Assembly (NCBI RefSeq): GCF_036248275.1
Contig: NZ_CP109181.1
Location: 1,674,001 to 1,738,000 of the forward strand
Direction: 5' to 3'
From: Streptomyces sp. NBC_01716
Lineage (GTDB): Bacteria; Actinomycetota; Actinomycetes; Streptomycetales; Streptomycetaceae
DNA length: 64,000 bases
Position numbers and translations under genes: made by a program. How positions within the stretch are numbered: the first letter of the stretch is position 1; every line of letters starts with the position of its first letter. Below the pieces are notes generated by a model. The model saw nothing but the letters and a program-made list of their open reading frames with translations. It had not been told where the DNA came from and did no database searches. Shown here one piece after another: positions 7,517 to 17,063 of this stretch.

Positions 7517-10500
7517 ATGCACGACGACCGCACCCTGGTGGAGGGCCGTCTGGAGCGCGCCCTGCGCCAGTTCATCCGCCCCGCGCAGTACGCGGCCAGG
7601 ACGCCGCTGGCCCTCTCCGTCTGGGAGGTGCCGGGCGAGCCGGTGCCCGTGGGGCAGGCTCTCCAGGGGACGTACACGCCGTTCGAGACGGGTACGCCGT
7701 GGGGACCGCCCTGGTCGACCAGTTGGTTCCGGCTGGAGGGAATCGTCCCCGACGAGTACGCGGGGCTGCGCGTGGAGGTCGTGGTCGACCCCGGCTTCAC
7801 CGGCGAGGGACCCGGCTTCCAGGCCGAGGGGATGGTGTACGACGCGGCCGGGGTGCCCATCAAGGGGGTGCACCCGCGGAACCGGCACGTCCCCGTCGGC
7901 GACCCGGCCGCGGGCGGCGAGGCGATCCATCTGCTCCTCGAAGCGGCGGCGAACCCGTCGATGCCGGGCGACTTCATGCCCTCGGCGCTCGGAGACGTGC
8001 GGACGGCCGGTGACAGCCCGCTGTACACCTTCGCCGCCGCCGACATCGCCGTGCTGGACGAGAACGTGTGGCATCTGGTGCTCGACATCGAGGTGCTGTC
8101 CGAGCTGATGGCGGAGCTGCCCGCCGACCGGTCGCGGCGGCACGAGATCCTGCGCGCCCTGGAGAACATGCTGGACGCGCTCGACCTGCACGACGTGGCG
8201 GGCACGGCGACGGCGGCCCGCGCCGAGCTGGCCGGGGTCCTCTCCCGCCCCGCCTCGCCCAGCGCGCACCGCGTCTCGGCGGCCGGGCACGCGCACATCG
8301 ACTCGGCCTGGCTGTGGCCGCTGCGCGAGACCGTGCGGAAGGCGTCGCGCACGTTCGCCAATGTCACCGCGCTCGCCGGGGAGTACCCGGAGCTGGTCTT
8401 CGCCTGTTCGCAGGCCCAGCAGTACGCGTGGGTCAAGGAGCACCAGCCGCACATCTGGGAGCGGATCAAGAAGGCCGTGGCGGACGGCAACTGGTCGCCG
8501 GTGGGCTCGATGTGGGTGGAGTCGGACGCCAACATGCCGGGCGGTGAGGCGCTGGCCCGGCAGCTCGTGCACGGGACGCGCTTCTTCCGGGAGGAGCTGG
8601 GGGTCGAGACGGAGGAGATCTGGCTGCCGGACTCCTTCGGCTACACGGCCGCTTTCCCCCAACTGGCCAAGCTGGCGGGCGTGAAGTGGTTCCTCACCCA
8701 GAAGCTGTCGTGGAACCAGACCAACAAGATGCCGCACCACACCTTCTGGTGGGAGGGCATCGACGGCAGCCGGGTCTTCACGCACTTCCCGCCGGTCGAC
8801 ACCTACAACGCGCAGTTCCACGCGTCCGAACTGGCCCACGCCGAGCGGAACTTCGCCGACAAGGGCCGGGCCTCGCGCTCGCTGGTCCCGTTCGGCTGGG
8901 GCGACGGCGGCGGTGGTCCCACCCGCGAGATGCTGGAGAAGGCGCGCCGGCTGAAGTCCCTGGAGGGCTCGCCGCGCGTCGACATCGAGAAGCCCGCCGC
9001 GTTCTTCGCCGCCGCCGAGCGGGAGTACGGGGAGAAGGCCCCGGTCTGGTCGGGCGAGCTCTATCTGGAGCTGCACCGGGCCACGTACACGACGCAGGCG
9101 AAGACCAAGCAGGGCAACCGCCGCAGTGAACACCTCCTGCGGGAGGCCGAGTTGTGGGCGACGGCCGCCGCGCTGCGGACCGCGTCGTACGCGTATCCGT
9201 ACGAGGAGCTGGACCGGCTGTGGAAGACGGTGCTGCTGCACCAGTTCCACGACATCCTGCCGGGGTCGTCCATCGCGTGGGTGCACCGGGAGGCCAGGGA
9301 CACCTACGCCCGGGTCCGCGAGGAGCTGACGGAGATCACGGCGGCGGCCGTCGCGGCGCTCGGCGGAGGCGGCAAGGCGGTGCTCAACACCTCGCCGTAC
9401 GAGCGGACGGAGATCATCGAGGCCGACACCGCCGACATCCCGGAGGGCGCCGCGGCGCAGGCGCTGAACGGCGAGGGGCGCGAGGCTGTCGCGGTGCGGG
9501 TGCCCGCGCTGGGCGCGACGGGACTGGCCGCCGCCGAGCCGGCGGGGGCGGCCCCGGACGTGACGACACGCTCCGCGGGCTCGGACGTGATCACTCTGGA
9601 CAACGGACTGCTGCGGGTCACCGTCGACCGCGACGGCCTGCTCACCTCCGTGACCGATCTGACGGCCGACCGTGAGGTCCTGGCGCCGGGCAGCCGCGGC
9701 AATCTGCTCCAGCTGCACCCGGACCACCCCAACCAGTGGGACGCCTGGGACATCGACCGGCACTACCGCCGCAGGCACACCGACCTCACGGCGGCCGAGT
9801 CGGTGCAGCTGGTCGAGCAGGGCCCGCTGCGGGCGACGGTCCGGGTGGTGCGTACGTTCGGCGCGTCGTGGATCGTCCAGGAGATCCGGCTCGCGGCCGG
9901 CAGCAGGCGTGTGGACGTCGTCACCGAGGTCGACTGGCAGGAGTCGGAGAAGGTGCTCAAGGCGGCCTTCCCGCTGGACGTGCAGGCCGAACGGTCCACC
10001 GCCGAGATCCAGTTCGGGCATGTGCACCGCGCCACGCACGCCAACACCAGCTGGGACGCGGCCCGGTTCGAGATCTGCGCGCACCGCTGGCTGCGGGTCG
10101 CCGAGCCGGGCTACGGCGTGGCGGTGGTCAACGACTCGACGTACGGCCACGACGTGACCCGTACCGCGCACCACGAGGGGGTGGGGACGACCGTACGGCT
10201 GACGCTGCTGCGGGCGCCGCACAGCCCCGACCCGGAGACGGACCTGGGGACGCACAGGTTCAGCTACGCGTTGGTGCCCGGCGCCGAGGTGACCGACGCG
10301 GTCCGGGAAGGTCTGGCGCTCAATCTGCCGCTGCGGGTCGCCGTCGCGCCGCCGACCGCGCCGCTGGTGGCGGTCGACCACCCGGCGGTCACGGTGGAGT
10401 CGGTGAAGCTCGCCGAGGACCGGAGCGGCGATGTGGTCGTACGGCTCTACGAGTCGGCCGGGAACCGCGCGTCGGCGATGCTGCGGACCGGCTTCCCCGT

Positions 10501-10624
10501 CGTACAGGCCCATGTCACGGACCTGTTGGAGCGTCCGCTGCACGAGGCGGGGACGGGTGCGGACGGTCTGCGGGTCGCCCTGCGGCCGTTCCAGATCCTG
10601 ACGCTGCGGTTCACGCCCGCGTAA
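7517..10624 (+). CDS. Alpha-mannosidase, glycoside hydrolase family 38
   Basis: The product has 1035 residues, the normal size for bacterial and fungal class II GH38 enzymes. Zinc-site and catalytic motifs are clear: 'GHAHIDSAWLWPLRET' near residue 255, 'WLPDSFGYTAAFPQLAK' with the nucleophile Asp, and 'HQFHDILPGSSI'. The C-terminal half is the GH38 beta-sandwich region. It hydrolyses alpha-linked mannose, probably from mannan or glycan fragments; no signal peptide is seen, so it should act in the cytosol. ATG 7517 follows AGGAG at 7507-7511 by 5 bases. The gene is single and not in a visible transport operon. Confidence 0.93.
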   Translation: MHDDRTLVEGRLERALRQFIRPAQYAARTPLALSVWEVPGEPVPVGQALQGTYTPFETGTPWGPPWSTSWFRLEGIVPDEYAGLRVEVVVDPGFTGEGPGFQAEGMVYDAAGVPIKGVHPRNRHVPVGDPAAGGEAIHLLLEAAANPSMPGDFMPSALGDVRTAGDSPLYTFAAADIAVLDENVWHLVLDIEVLSELMAELPADRSRRHEILRALENMLDALDLHDVAGTATAARAELAGVLSRPASPSAHRVSAAGHAHIDSAWLWPLRETVRKASRTFANVTALAGEYPELVFACSQAQQYAWVKEHQPHIWERIKKAVADGNWSPVGSMWVESDANMPGGEALARQLVHGTRFFREELGVETEEIWLPDSFGYTAAFPQLAKLAGVKWFLTQKLSWNQTNKMPHHTFWWEGIDGSRVFTHFPPVDTYNAQFHASELAHAERNFADKGRASRSLVPFGWGDGGGGPTREMLEKARRLKSLEGSPRVDIEKPAAFFAAAEREYGEKAPVWSGELYLELHRATYTTQAKTKQGNRRSEHLLREAELWATAAALRTASYAYPYEELDRLWKTVLLHQFHDILPGSSIAWVHREARDTYARVREELTEITAAAVAALGGGGKAVLNTSPYERTEIIEADTADIPEGAAAQALNGEGREAVAVRVPALGATGLAAAEPAGAAPDVTTRSAGSDVITLDNGLLRVTVDRDGLLTSVTDLTADREVLAPGSRGNLLQLHPDHPNQWDAWDIDRHYRRRHTDLTAAESVQLVEQGPLRATVRVVRTFGASWIVQEIRLAAGSRRVDVVTEVDWQESEKVLKAAFPLDVQAERSTAEIQFGHVHRATHANTSWDAARFEICAHRWLRVAEPGYGVAVVNDSTYGHDVTRTAHHEGVGTTVRLTLLRAPHSPDPETDLGTHRFSYALVPGAEVTDAVREGLALNLPLRVAVAPPTAPLVAVDHPAVTVESVKLAEDRSGDVVVRLYESAGNRASAMLRTGFPVVQAHVTDLLERPLHEAGTGADGLRVALRPFQILTLRFTPA

Positions 10625-10654
10625 GGACTCGCGCCCGTGTAAGGACGCGAGGGG

Positions 10655-12403
10655 TCAGGGCCGCGGCACGTTGCGCAGGTTGGAGCGTGCCATCTGCACC
10701 ATGCGGCCCACCCCTCCGTCCAGCACGATCTTGCCGGCGGAGAGCGCGAAGCCCTGCACCATGTCCGCGCTGATCTTCGGGGGGATGGACAGGGCGTTCG
10801 GGTCGGTGACGACGTCCACCAGGGCCGGGCCCTTGTGCTTGAAGGCGTCCTTGAGCGCGCCCGCGAGCTGCCTGGGCTTCTCGACCCGGACGCCGAACGC
10901 CCCGGCGGCGCGGGCCATGGCGGCGAAGTCGGGGTTGTGGTTCGTGGTGCCGTACGACGGCAGGCCGGCCACCAGCATCTCCAGTTCGACCATGCCGAGT
11001 GAGGAGTTGTCGAACAGGACGATCTTCACGGGCAGTTGGTACTGGACGAGGGTGAGGAAGTCGCCCATCAGCATCGCGAACCCGCCGTCGCCGGACATGG
11101 AGACGACCTGGCGCTCCCGGTCCACGAACTGCGCGCCGATGGCCTGCACCATGGCGTTGGCCATCGACCCGTGGCTGAACGAACCGATCACACGGCGGCG
11201 GCCGTTGGGCGAGAGATAGCGGGCGGCCCAGACGTTGCACATGCCGGTGTCGACGGTGAACACGGCGTCGTCGTCGGCGACTTCGTCGAGCACGGACGCG
11301 ACGTACTCGGGGTGGATCGGGACGTGCTTGTCGACCTTGCGGGTGTACGCCTTGACGACGCCTTCGAGTGCGTCGGCGTGCTTCCTGAGCATCTTGTCCA
11401 GGAAGCGGCGGTCGTTCTTCACCCGGACCCGTGGCGTCAGACAGCGCAGCGTCTCGCGTACGTCGCCCCAGACGGCGAGGTCCAACTGGGAGCGGCGGCC
11501 GAGGCGTTCGGGCCTGACGTCGACCTGGACGATCTTGACGTCGGTACCATCGGGCAGGAAGGCGTTGTACGGGAAGTCGGTGCCGAGCAGGATGAGCAGA
11601 TCGCACTCGTGGGTGGCTTCGTAGGCGGCGCCGTAACCGAGCAGACCGCTCATGCCGACGTCGAACTTGTTGTCGTACTGGATCCACTCCTTGCCGCGCA
11701 GGGCGTGGCCGATCGGGGACTTGATCCGCTCCGCGAACTCCATCACCTCGGCGTGCGCCCCGGCCGTGCCGCTGCCGCAGAAGAGCGTGACGCGGTCCGC
11801 GTCGTCGATCATGTCGACCAGCTTGTCGATCTCCAGGTCGCCGGGGCGCGCCGTCGGCCGGGAGGTGACGATGGCGTGCTCGATCGCTTTCGTCGGGGCC
11901 GGCCGGGAGGCGATGTCGCCGGGCAGGGTCACCACGCTGACACCGCCCCGGCCGACCGCGTGCTGAATGGCCGTCTGGACCAGCCGGGGCATCTGCTGCG
12001 GGTTGGTGATCATCTCGTTGTAGTGGCTGCACTCGTCGAACAGCCGCTCGGGATGGGTCTCCTGGAAGTAGCCGAGGCCGATCTCGCCGGTGGGGATGTG
12101 CGAGGCGAGCGCGAGGACAGGGGCCATGGAACGGTGCGCGTCGTACAGGCCGTTGATCAGGTGCAGATTGCCGGGGCCGCAGGAGCCCGCGCAGGCGGCG
12201 AGCCTGCCGGTGAGCTGGGCCTCGGCGCCGGCCGCGAAGGCCGCCGCCTCCTCGTGCCTGACCTGCACCCAGTCGATGGCCGCGTTGCGCCGGATGGCGT
12301 CGACGACGGGGTTGAGGCTGTCGCCGACGACTCCGTACATCCGCCGCACGCCCGCGCGGGCGAGGATGCCGACGAACTGCTCCGCCACGTTCTGCCTGGC
12401 CAT
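10655..12403 (-). CDS. poxB: Thiamine-diphosphate pyruvate oxidase/dehydrogenase (PoxB-like)
   Basis: The product has 582 residues. It has the full three-domain ThDP fold: 'VRHEEAAAFAAGAEA' with the catalytic Glu, the middle domain with 'LFCGSGTAGAHAEV', and the ThDP/metal motif beginning 'GDGGFAMLMGDF' and ending at 'VLFDNSS'. The sequence is closer to PoxB (pyruvate:quinone, acetate-forming) than to acetolactate synthase, and no small regulatory subunit is adjacent. It would oxidise pyruvate to acetate and CO2 with electrons to the membrane quinone pool. It is read from the minus strand and convergent with the mannosidase gene 30 bases away. Confidence 0.85.
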   Translation of the reverse strand: MARQNVAEQFVGILARAGVRRMYGVVGDSLNPVVDAIRRNAAIDWVQVRHEEAAAFAAGAEAQLTGRLAACAGSCGPGNLHLINGLYDAHRSMAPVLALASHIPTGEIGLGYFQETHPERLFDECSHYNEMITNPQQMPRLVQTAIQHAVGRGGVSVVTLPGDIASRPAPTKAIEHAIVTSRPTARPGDLEIDKLVDMIDDADRVTLFCGSGTAGAHAEVMEFAERIKSPIGHALRGKEWIQYDNKFDVGMSGLLGYGAAYEATHECDLLILLGTDFPYNAFLPDGTDVKIVQVDVRPERLGRRSQLDLAVWGDVRETLRCLTPRVRVKNDRRFLDKMLRKHADALEGVVKAYTRKVDKHVPIHPEYVASVLDEVADDDAVFTVDTGMCNVWAARYLSPNGRRRVIGSFSHGSMANAMVQAIGAQFVDRERQVVSMSGDGGFAMLMGDFLTLVQYQLPVKIVLFDNSSLGMVELEMLVAGLPSYGTTNHNPDFAAMARAAGAFGVRVEKPRQLAGALKDAFKHKGPALVDVVTDPNALSIPPKISADMVQGFALSAGKIVLDGGVGRMVQMARSNLRNVPRP

Positions 12404-12429
12404 GGAAGCGCGCCCTTCTGCCGGGGTCC

Positions 12430-12464
12430 GGGGCCGGGGCCGACCGGTCTCGGCCCCGGGCCCC
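12430..12464 (-). terminator. GC-rich hairpin between PP2C-like and poxB genes
   Basis: GGGGCCGGGGCCGA (12430-12443) pairs with TCGGCCCCGGGCCCC (12450-12464) with one bulged base and a CCGGTC loop. It lies downstream of the PP2C-like gene and upstream of poxB on the same strand, so it should separate the two transcripts. Confidence 0.55.
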
Positions 12465-12502
12465 TCCGGTACCCGCTGTCCATCAACCCACGCCCCGCGC
12501 CG

Positions 12503-14143
12503 TTACGCCTCCCAGACCGCCACGGCCGTACGGTCGTCGGCGTAACCCTTCACCCGCACCCCGACGTCCGCGAGGAACGCGGCGAGTCCCGGCGGCTCTC
12601 CGGAGGCCCAGCGGGCGGCCAGTTCGTCGCCCAGGCCCGGTTCACCGCGCAGCGGCTCCGCGAGGCCGACACTGGTCAGCAGGAGCGTGTCGGCCGGACG
12701 GGCCACCGAGGCGCGGAAGCGGAACGGCTCCGGCGGGGGTGGCACGGGTGCCTCCACGACCGGGCCTGGCGGCTTGGTGATCTCCAGGTCCATCGTGAGG
12801 CGGTCGCCGTCCGGGGACTGTTCGGCGAGGGCGTCGGCGGGCGCGGAGCCGAAGCCGAGGACCGGTGCGCCCGTGATGTCGGCGGGCTCGGGGAGCAGCG
12901 GCTCCAGGTCCTGCCAGGCGCCGTCCCTGAGCCGGAAGAGCCCGCCGCCGCCGACGCCGAAGAAGACGCGGGTGCGGCAGTCGGGGTCGGCGGAGAGCAG
13001 CAGACAGCGAAGGCTCGCGGTGTACTCGTCCGGCTCGCGGCCCAACTCGCCCGCGCGGGCGCGCAGTTTGCCATAGGTGCGGTCGGTGAGCCGGTGCAGA
13101 CCCGACTTCAGGTCGCCCCGGCGGCCGGCCCTTATGTCCTCGGCGAGCCGGCTGTGGCTGCGGCCGACGGCGCCGCCGATCCACCGGCACGCGTCCGCGG
13201 CGGCCAGATGTGCGCCCTCGGTGGCGCGGGCGCCGGTGGCGACGGCGACCAGGACGAGGGCGCTCGGGCCGACGCCGAAGCGGGCGGTGAGCAGGGCGTC
13301 TCTGCGGGGCTCGCCCCTATAGCGCGCCGAGTCTCCGCGCATGGAGGCGGCGCGGAGTGTGTACGTGCCGTACCGGGCGCCGTCGAGCACGGTGTCGGCG
13401 ACGAGTTGGCCGAGCTCGTCGGCCCGGCTGGCGGGCAGCGCGGTGGGCTCGGCGTCGTAGGTGGGCGGGCTGTCGCCGACATGGCCCGAGCGGGCGGCGG
13501 GAGCGGGAGCGGGCGCCTGCGGGGGCTCGTGGGCGGCGCGCGGGTCGCGGGGCGGGGGCGTGTCGGCGGCCGGGGCGGGAGGCTTCGGCGCGGCGGGTGC
13601 GGGCGCGGGGGGCGCGGGCGCGGGCTTGGCCGGCGGTTCGGGTTCAGGGGCCGACGGGGGCGGCGGATCGACGGCGCCCGGCAGCGGGCGGGCGTCGCTG
13701 GGGCTGAACGCCGGTGGCGGCGGCTCCCACGGCGCCCGCTGCCGGGGCGCGCGAGGCGGCGGCGGCGCGACGGGCGCCGGTGCGGGCGGCGGGGGCGCGA
13801 GCGGGACGTCCGCCACCGTGGGCCGCGGCGGGGGCGGGGGCTCGGGCGCCTGGATCACCGGGTAGGCGCCGCGCGCCTCCCACCAGGCCAGGGGCCGTGA
13901 GACGGGACCGCCGCTCAGGGCCCCCACGTCCTCGTCCTCGTCACCCGGATCTTCTTCGTCGGCGACGTCGATCGCGTCGACGGCCTGTCCGTACCGCCCG
14001 CCGAGCGTGTCCGCAGCCGAGTCGAAACGGTCGTCGATCGTGTCGTCCCGCGTCTCGGCGGGACCGGTGTCGGGTGCGGACTCGTCGTACAGCCGGCCCC
14101 ACCAGTCGTCGGCGGTGGCGGGCCGGTCCCCCTGCTGGCTCAT
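12503..14143 (-). CDS. PP2C-like protein phosphatase with Pro-rich N-terminal region
   Basis: The product has 546 residues. Residues 1-105 are acidic, residues 105-265 are a Pro/Ala-rich disordered segment, and the C-terminal 280 residues form a PP2C_2-type domain ('FGVGPSALVLVAVATGARATEGAHLAAADACR', with the tail 'YADDRTAVAVWEA'). The 'ADDRT' near the C-terminus matches the conserved Asp of the PP2C core, but the usual N-terminal 'DG..GG' metal motif is weak, so catalytic activity is uncertain. ATG 14143 follows GGAG by one base, a tight spacing. An in-frame extension upstream to 15070 runs through an intergenic region and an opposing gene and is rejected. Confidence 0.7.
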   Translation of the reverse strand: MSQQGDRPATADDWWGRLYDESAPDTGPAETRDDTIDDRFDSAADTLGGRYGQAVDAIDVADEEDPGDEDEDVGALSGGPVSRPLAWWEARGAYPVIQAPEPPPPPRPTVADVPLAPPPPAPAPVAPPPPRAPRQRAPWEPPPPAFSPSDARPLPGAVDPPPPSAPEPEPPAKPAPAPPAPAPAAPKPPAPAADTPPPRDPRAAHEPPQAPAPAPAARSGHVGDSPPTYDAEPTALPASRADELGQLVADTVLDGARYGTYTLRAASMRGDSARYRGEPRRDALLTARFGVGPSALVLVAVATGARATEGAHLAAADACRWIGGAVGRSHSRLAEDIRAGRRGDLKSGLHRLTDRTYGKLRARAGELGREPDEYTASLRCLLLSADPDCRTRVFFGVGGGGLFRLRDGAWQDLEPLLPEPADITGAPVLGFGSAPADALAEQSPDGDRLTMDLEITKPPGPVVEAPVPPPPEPFRFRASVARPADTLLLTSVGLAEPLRGEPGLGDELAARWASGEPPGLAAFLADVGVRVKGYADDRTAVAVWEA

Positions 14144-14621
14144 GCTCCTATTGTCGACCGCACAGGGCGTCAGAAAACGGGACACCGGGAAAAATAAGAG
14201 GCCGGGCGCGATCACACCGGAGCCCCGTCGGCCCAAGTCCGCCGGGCGACCCCACCCCCCACGGGAAGGACGCCCGGCGGACGTTCGGCAGGCCGGCGCG
14301 CACCAGGTGCGCCGACCAGGATTCGGGGCCGGAAACCGACCGTACGACGATCCGTACGCCGATTCGAATCGTAGCGACTCGTCGGGGTTCGACGGGAACG
14401 TCCGGGTAATCAGCTTATCCGGCATACGAAGGCCGGCCCACCCACCCCGTACCGGGGCATATCCCTGGGGTCTGTGGATCCGGCAATGTCGCCACATTGG
14501 CAGAGTGGCGCGTGATGCGGGGATGATGTGCGCGGCGGGTTTACGCCGTGGCCGGTATCCGCCATCGGTGGCCGGGTTTGAGCGCCGGGTTTGAACGTAC
14601 GTCCGGGGAGGGGTTCCAGGG
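14144..14621. other. Intergenic region between divergent genes
   Basis: This 478-base gap must hold the promoters of both flanking genes. It contains a 12-bp perfect stem (14237-14248 with 14271-14282) and a short palindrome GCGCAC-CAG-GTGCGC near 14298. It also has a more A/T-rich stretch around 14360-14425 that could hold a promoter. No tRNA or convincing small gene was seen. Confidence 0.4.
14237..14282. terminator. Strong hairpin in divergent intergenic region
   Basis: GTCCGCCGGGCG (14237-14248) is a perfect 12-bp complement of CGCCCGGCGGAC (14271-14282), with a 22-base loop. It is not at the 3' end of any recognised gene. It may terminate an unannotated transcript or attenuate the PP2C-like leader. 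Confidence 0.35.
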
Positions 14622-15638
14622 GTGCTGGGAGCAATAGGTCTCGACGCGAGACAGGAGTCGGCGTATCGCGCCCTGGTGGCGCTGGGCGCCGCCGAGGCCG
14701 CCGATCTGGCACATCGGCTCGCGATTCCCGAGCAGGACACGGAGCGCGCGCTGCGCAGGCTGGAGCAGCAGGGGCTGGCCGCGCAGTCGTCGGCCCGGAC
14801 GGGCCGCTGGGTGGCCGCGCCGCCCGCGGTGGCGCTGGGTGCGCTGCTCACCCAGCAGCGCCACGAGCTGGAGCGGGCCGAGCTGGCGGCCGTACTGCTC
14901 GCGGAGGAGTACCGGGCGGAGTCGGCGGGGCCCGCCGTGCACGATCTGGTCGAGGTGGTGACGGGGGCGAGCGCGGTGGCGCACCGTTTCCACCAGTTGC
15001 AGCTGGGGGCGACGGAGGAGATCCGCGCGCTGGTCACCGGCAGGCCGGTGGTGGTGTCGGGGGTGGACAACGAGTCCGAGGAGCGGGTGGTGACGCGCGG
15101 TGTCCGCTACCGCGTGGTGATCGAGCGGGAAGTGCTCTCGCTGCCCGACGGGATCACGGAGCTGTCGGCGGCTCTCGGCCGCGAGGAGCAGGTACGGGTC
15201 GTCGACCGGGTGCCGACGAAGCTGATGATCGCCGACGGGACCCTGGCGATGGTGCCGCTGACGGCGGGCGACGCGGAGCCCGCGGCGCTGGTGGTGCACG
15301 CCAGCGGCCTGCTGGAGTCGCTGTCGGGGCTCTTCGAGGCGGTCTGGCGCGACGCTCTGCCCCTGCGTCTGGTGCCGGGCGGGGACGGGGCCGGCCGGGA
15401 CGGGGCGACGGTGACGGAGGACCCGGCCGACGGGCCGGACGAGACCGACCTTGAAGTGCTCTCGCTGCTGCTCGCGGGGATGACGGACGCGAGTGTCGCC
15501 AAGCAGCTGGATCTGGGGCTGCGGACGGTACAGCGCCGGGTGAAGGGCCTGATGGAGCTGGCGGGCGTGACGACCCGGCTCCAGCTGGGCTGGCACGCGT
15601 ACGAGAAGGGCTGGGTGGCACGCGACCCGCGCGGCTGA
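14622..15638 (+). CDS. TrmB/LuxR-like transcriptional regulator
   Basis: The product has 338 residues. The N-terminus is a TrmB-type winged helix ('EAADLAHRLAIPEQDTERAL' followed by 'RRLEQQGLAAQ'). The middle has a TrmB-like effector fold, and the C-terminus ends in a LuxR-type helix-turn-helix ('LAGMTDASVAKQLDLGLRTV' with 'QRRVKGLMEL'). Proteins of this architecture are common in Streptomyces as orphan regulators. GTG 14622 is preceded by GGGGAGGGG and CAGG. It is divergent from the PP2C-like gene and followed 70 bases later by the DUF456 gene. Confidence 0.85.
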   Translation: MLGAIGLDARQESAYRALVALGAAEAADLAHRLAIPEQDTERALRRLEQQGLAAQSSARTGRWVAAPPAVALGALLTQQRHELERAELAAVLLAEEYRAESAGPAVHDLVEVVTGASAVAHRFHQLQLGATEEIRALVTGRPVVVSGVDNESEERVVTRGVRYRVVIEREVLSLPDGITELSAALGREEQVRVVDRVPTKLMIADGTLAMVPLTAGDAEPAALVVHASGLLESLSGLFEAVWRDALPLRLVPGGDGAGRDGATVTEDPADGPDETDLEVLSLLLAGMTDASVAKQLDLGLRTVQRRVKGLMELAGVTTRLQLGWHAYEKGWVARDPRG

Positions 15639-15708
15639 CCGCGAGGTGGGGTCGCGAGGTGGATCGCGCCCGCGTGCCACTCCCCCGGGGATCCTGCACC
15701 CTGGGCAG

Positions 15709-16191
15709 ATGGACGTGTGGCAGCTCGTGCTGGTGGCCCTGGTCATGCTGCTGGGCGTCATCGGTGTGCTGATTCCCGGCGTGCCGGGGCCCGCCATCGT
15801 CTGGGCCGCCGTGGTCTGGTGGGCGCTGAGCGACACCTCGGCGACCGCCTGGGCGGTACTGATCGCGTCCACGGCGCTGCTGCTGCTCAGCCAGGCGCTC
15901 AGACCCCTGCTGCCGTCCAGACGCACACGCCGGACGGGGACGCGGCGGCGCACGCTGCTGGCCGGCGGGCTCGCGGGGATCGTGGGGTTCTTCGTGCTGC
16001 CGGTGGTGGGCGCTGTCGTGGGCTTCGTCGGCGGGATCTACGCGGTGGAGCGCGTACGGCTGGGCAGCCACCGGGACGGCTGGGCGTCGACACGCACGGT
16101 GATGCGGACCTCGGGCTACTCGCTGCTGGTCGAGCTGTTCTGCTGTCTGCTGGTGATGGGCACGTGGATCGGCGCGGCGGTCTGGGGCTGA
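15709..16191 (+). CDS. DUF456 small membrane protein
   Basis: The product has 160 residues and four to five membrane segments. The glycine-rich signature 'LLGVIGVLIPGVPGPAIVW' and later 'GGLAGIVGFFVLPVVGAVVG' are typical of DUF456, a family with GxxG-type glycine repeats and unknown role. ATG 15709 is the first start that keeps the family's N-terminus; an upstream frame from 15646 reads Arg-rich intergenic sequence. It probably follows the regulator gene in the same direction as a separate unit. Confidence 0.8.
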   Translation: MDVWQLVLVALVMLLGVIGVLIPGVPGPAIVWAAVVWWALSDTSATAWAVLIASTALLLLSQALRPLLPSRRTRRTGTRRRTLLAGGLAGIVGFFVLPVVGAVVGFVGGIYAVERVRLGSHRDGWASTRTVMRTSGYSLLVELFCCLLVMGTWIGAAVWG

Positions 16192-16232
16192 CCTCTGGCC
16201 GCCGACCGCCGCGCCGGTCCGCCGACGTACCG

Positions 16233-17063
16233 TCAGCAGATGGGCACGCCCGGGAGCTGGGCCGCCGGGTGGTCGATGTAGATGTTGGAGATGAAGCCGC
16301 CCTGGTCGCGCAGCTTGCTCCACCAGTTGTTGGTGTACCCCTCGGCGTTCACCGTGTCGCCCTGCTTCTGGCAGAGGACATGGACGCTGGTCGGGCCGGG
16401 CAGCCGGGTGATGATCGCGGCGTTCAGCCGGGCGTCGGCGCGGACGCTGACTCCGGTGCCCCAGGTCATGAAGGGCGTGCCGCCGCCTCCGCCGCAGCCG
16501 TTGTCGCTGGTGAGGTAGTGCTGGTTGTAGCTGCCGGGGTAGGGAAGGCCGCCGCCGTTGATGACGATGTTCTGGCCGACGCCGTTGAGCAGCTGCTCGT
16601 AGTGCAGATGGGGGCCGGTGGAATTGCCGCTGGAGCCGGTGGTACCGATCTGCTGGCCCTGGTTGACGAACTGTCCGCCGGCCACCGAGAAGGAACCGAG
16701 GTGGAAGTAGTACGTCGTCCAGCCGCCGCCGTGGTCGATGGAGATGTAGTTGCCCGCGCCGCTCGGCTGGCTGTGCCGGGTCGCGGTGCCGGCGGCCGAC
16801 GCGAGGGCGGGGGTGCCGTTGGTGGTGCCGCCGTCGGCGCGTACGAAGTCCAGCGCACGGCGGACCTCGGCCGAATGGTGGCTGTAGGTCCACCGCTGGC
16901 CGCACGGGTAGGGGGCCTTGAAGTTGGGCGCCGCGGCCACGGCTGCCGTGTCGGAGGCGCCGGCTTCGGCCGCTTCCGCCGCTCCGGCGGGTACCGTCAG
17001 CATCCCGACGAGTACGAGGAGCGCACCGGCGAATGTGGTCGATAGGCGTCTGAGACGGGTCAC
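16233..17063 (-). CDS. Secreted M23 metallopeptidase with C-terminal SH3-like domain
   Basis: The product has 276 residues. A signal peptide (about residues 1-30, 'FAGALLVLVGMLTVPAGA') precedes an M23 zinc endopeptidase domain. His 62/63 and Asp 72 ('HHSAEVRRALDF') form the first metal motif, and His152-x-His154 ('GPHLHYE') the second. It should cut peptidoglycan cross-bridges outside the cell. Residues 198-276 are an SH3-like domain shared with two other proteins in this window. GTG 17063 follows GGGAG by 5-6 bases; the frame upstream to 17225 is unlike a signal peptide. It is divergent from the amidase gene. Confidence 0.88.
   Translation of the reverse strand: MTRLRRLSTTFAGALLVLVGMLTVPAGAAEAAEAGASDTAAVAAAPNFKAPYPCGQRWTYSHHSAEVRRALDFVRADGGTTNGTPALASAAGTATRHSQPSGAGNYISIDHGGGWTTYYFHLGSFSVAGGQFVNQGQQIGTTGSSGNSTGPHLHYEQLLNGVGQNIVINGGGLPYPGSYNQHYLTSDNGCGGGGGTPFMTWGTGVSVRADARLNAAIITRLPGPTSVHVLCQKQGDTVNAEGYTNNWWSKLRDQGGFISNIYIDHPAAQLPGVPIC

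Noticed and set aside
7292..10543. A 1083-codon open frame antisense to the mannosidase gene
   Set aside because: It lies opposite a complete GH38 gene with all catalytic motifs; its Arg/His/Gly-rich translation has no domain. Long antisense frames are expected with third-position G/C bias.
11036..13900. A 954-codon plus-strand frame across poxB and the PP2C-like gene
   Set aside because: It spans two well-supported minus-strand genes and a terminator, and reads as low-complexity Gly/Arg sequence.
14144..15070. N-terminal extension of the PP2C-like gene to position 15070
   Set aside because: The extension crosses the divergent promoter region and the opposing regulator gene; ATG 14143 is the sensible start.
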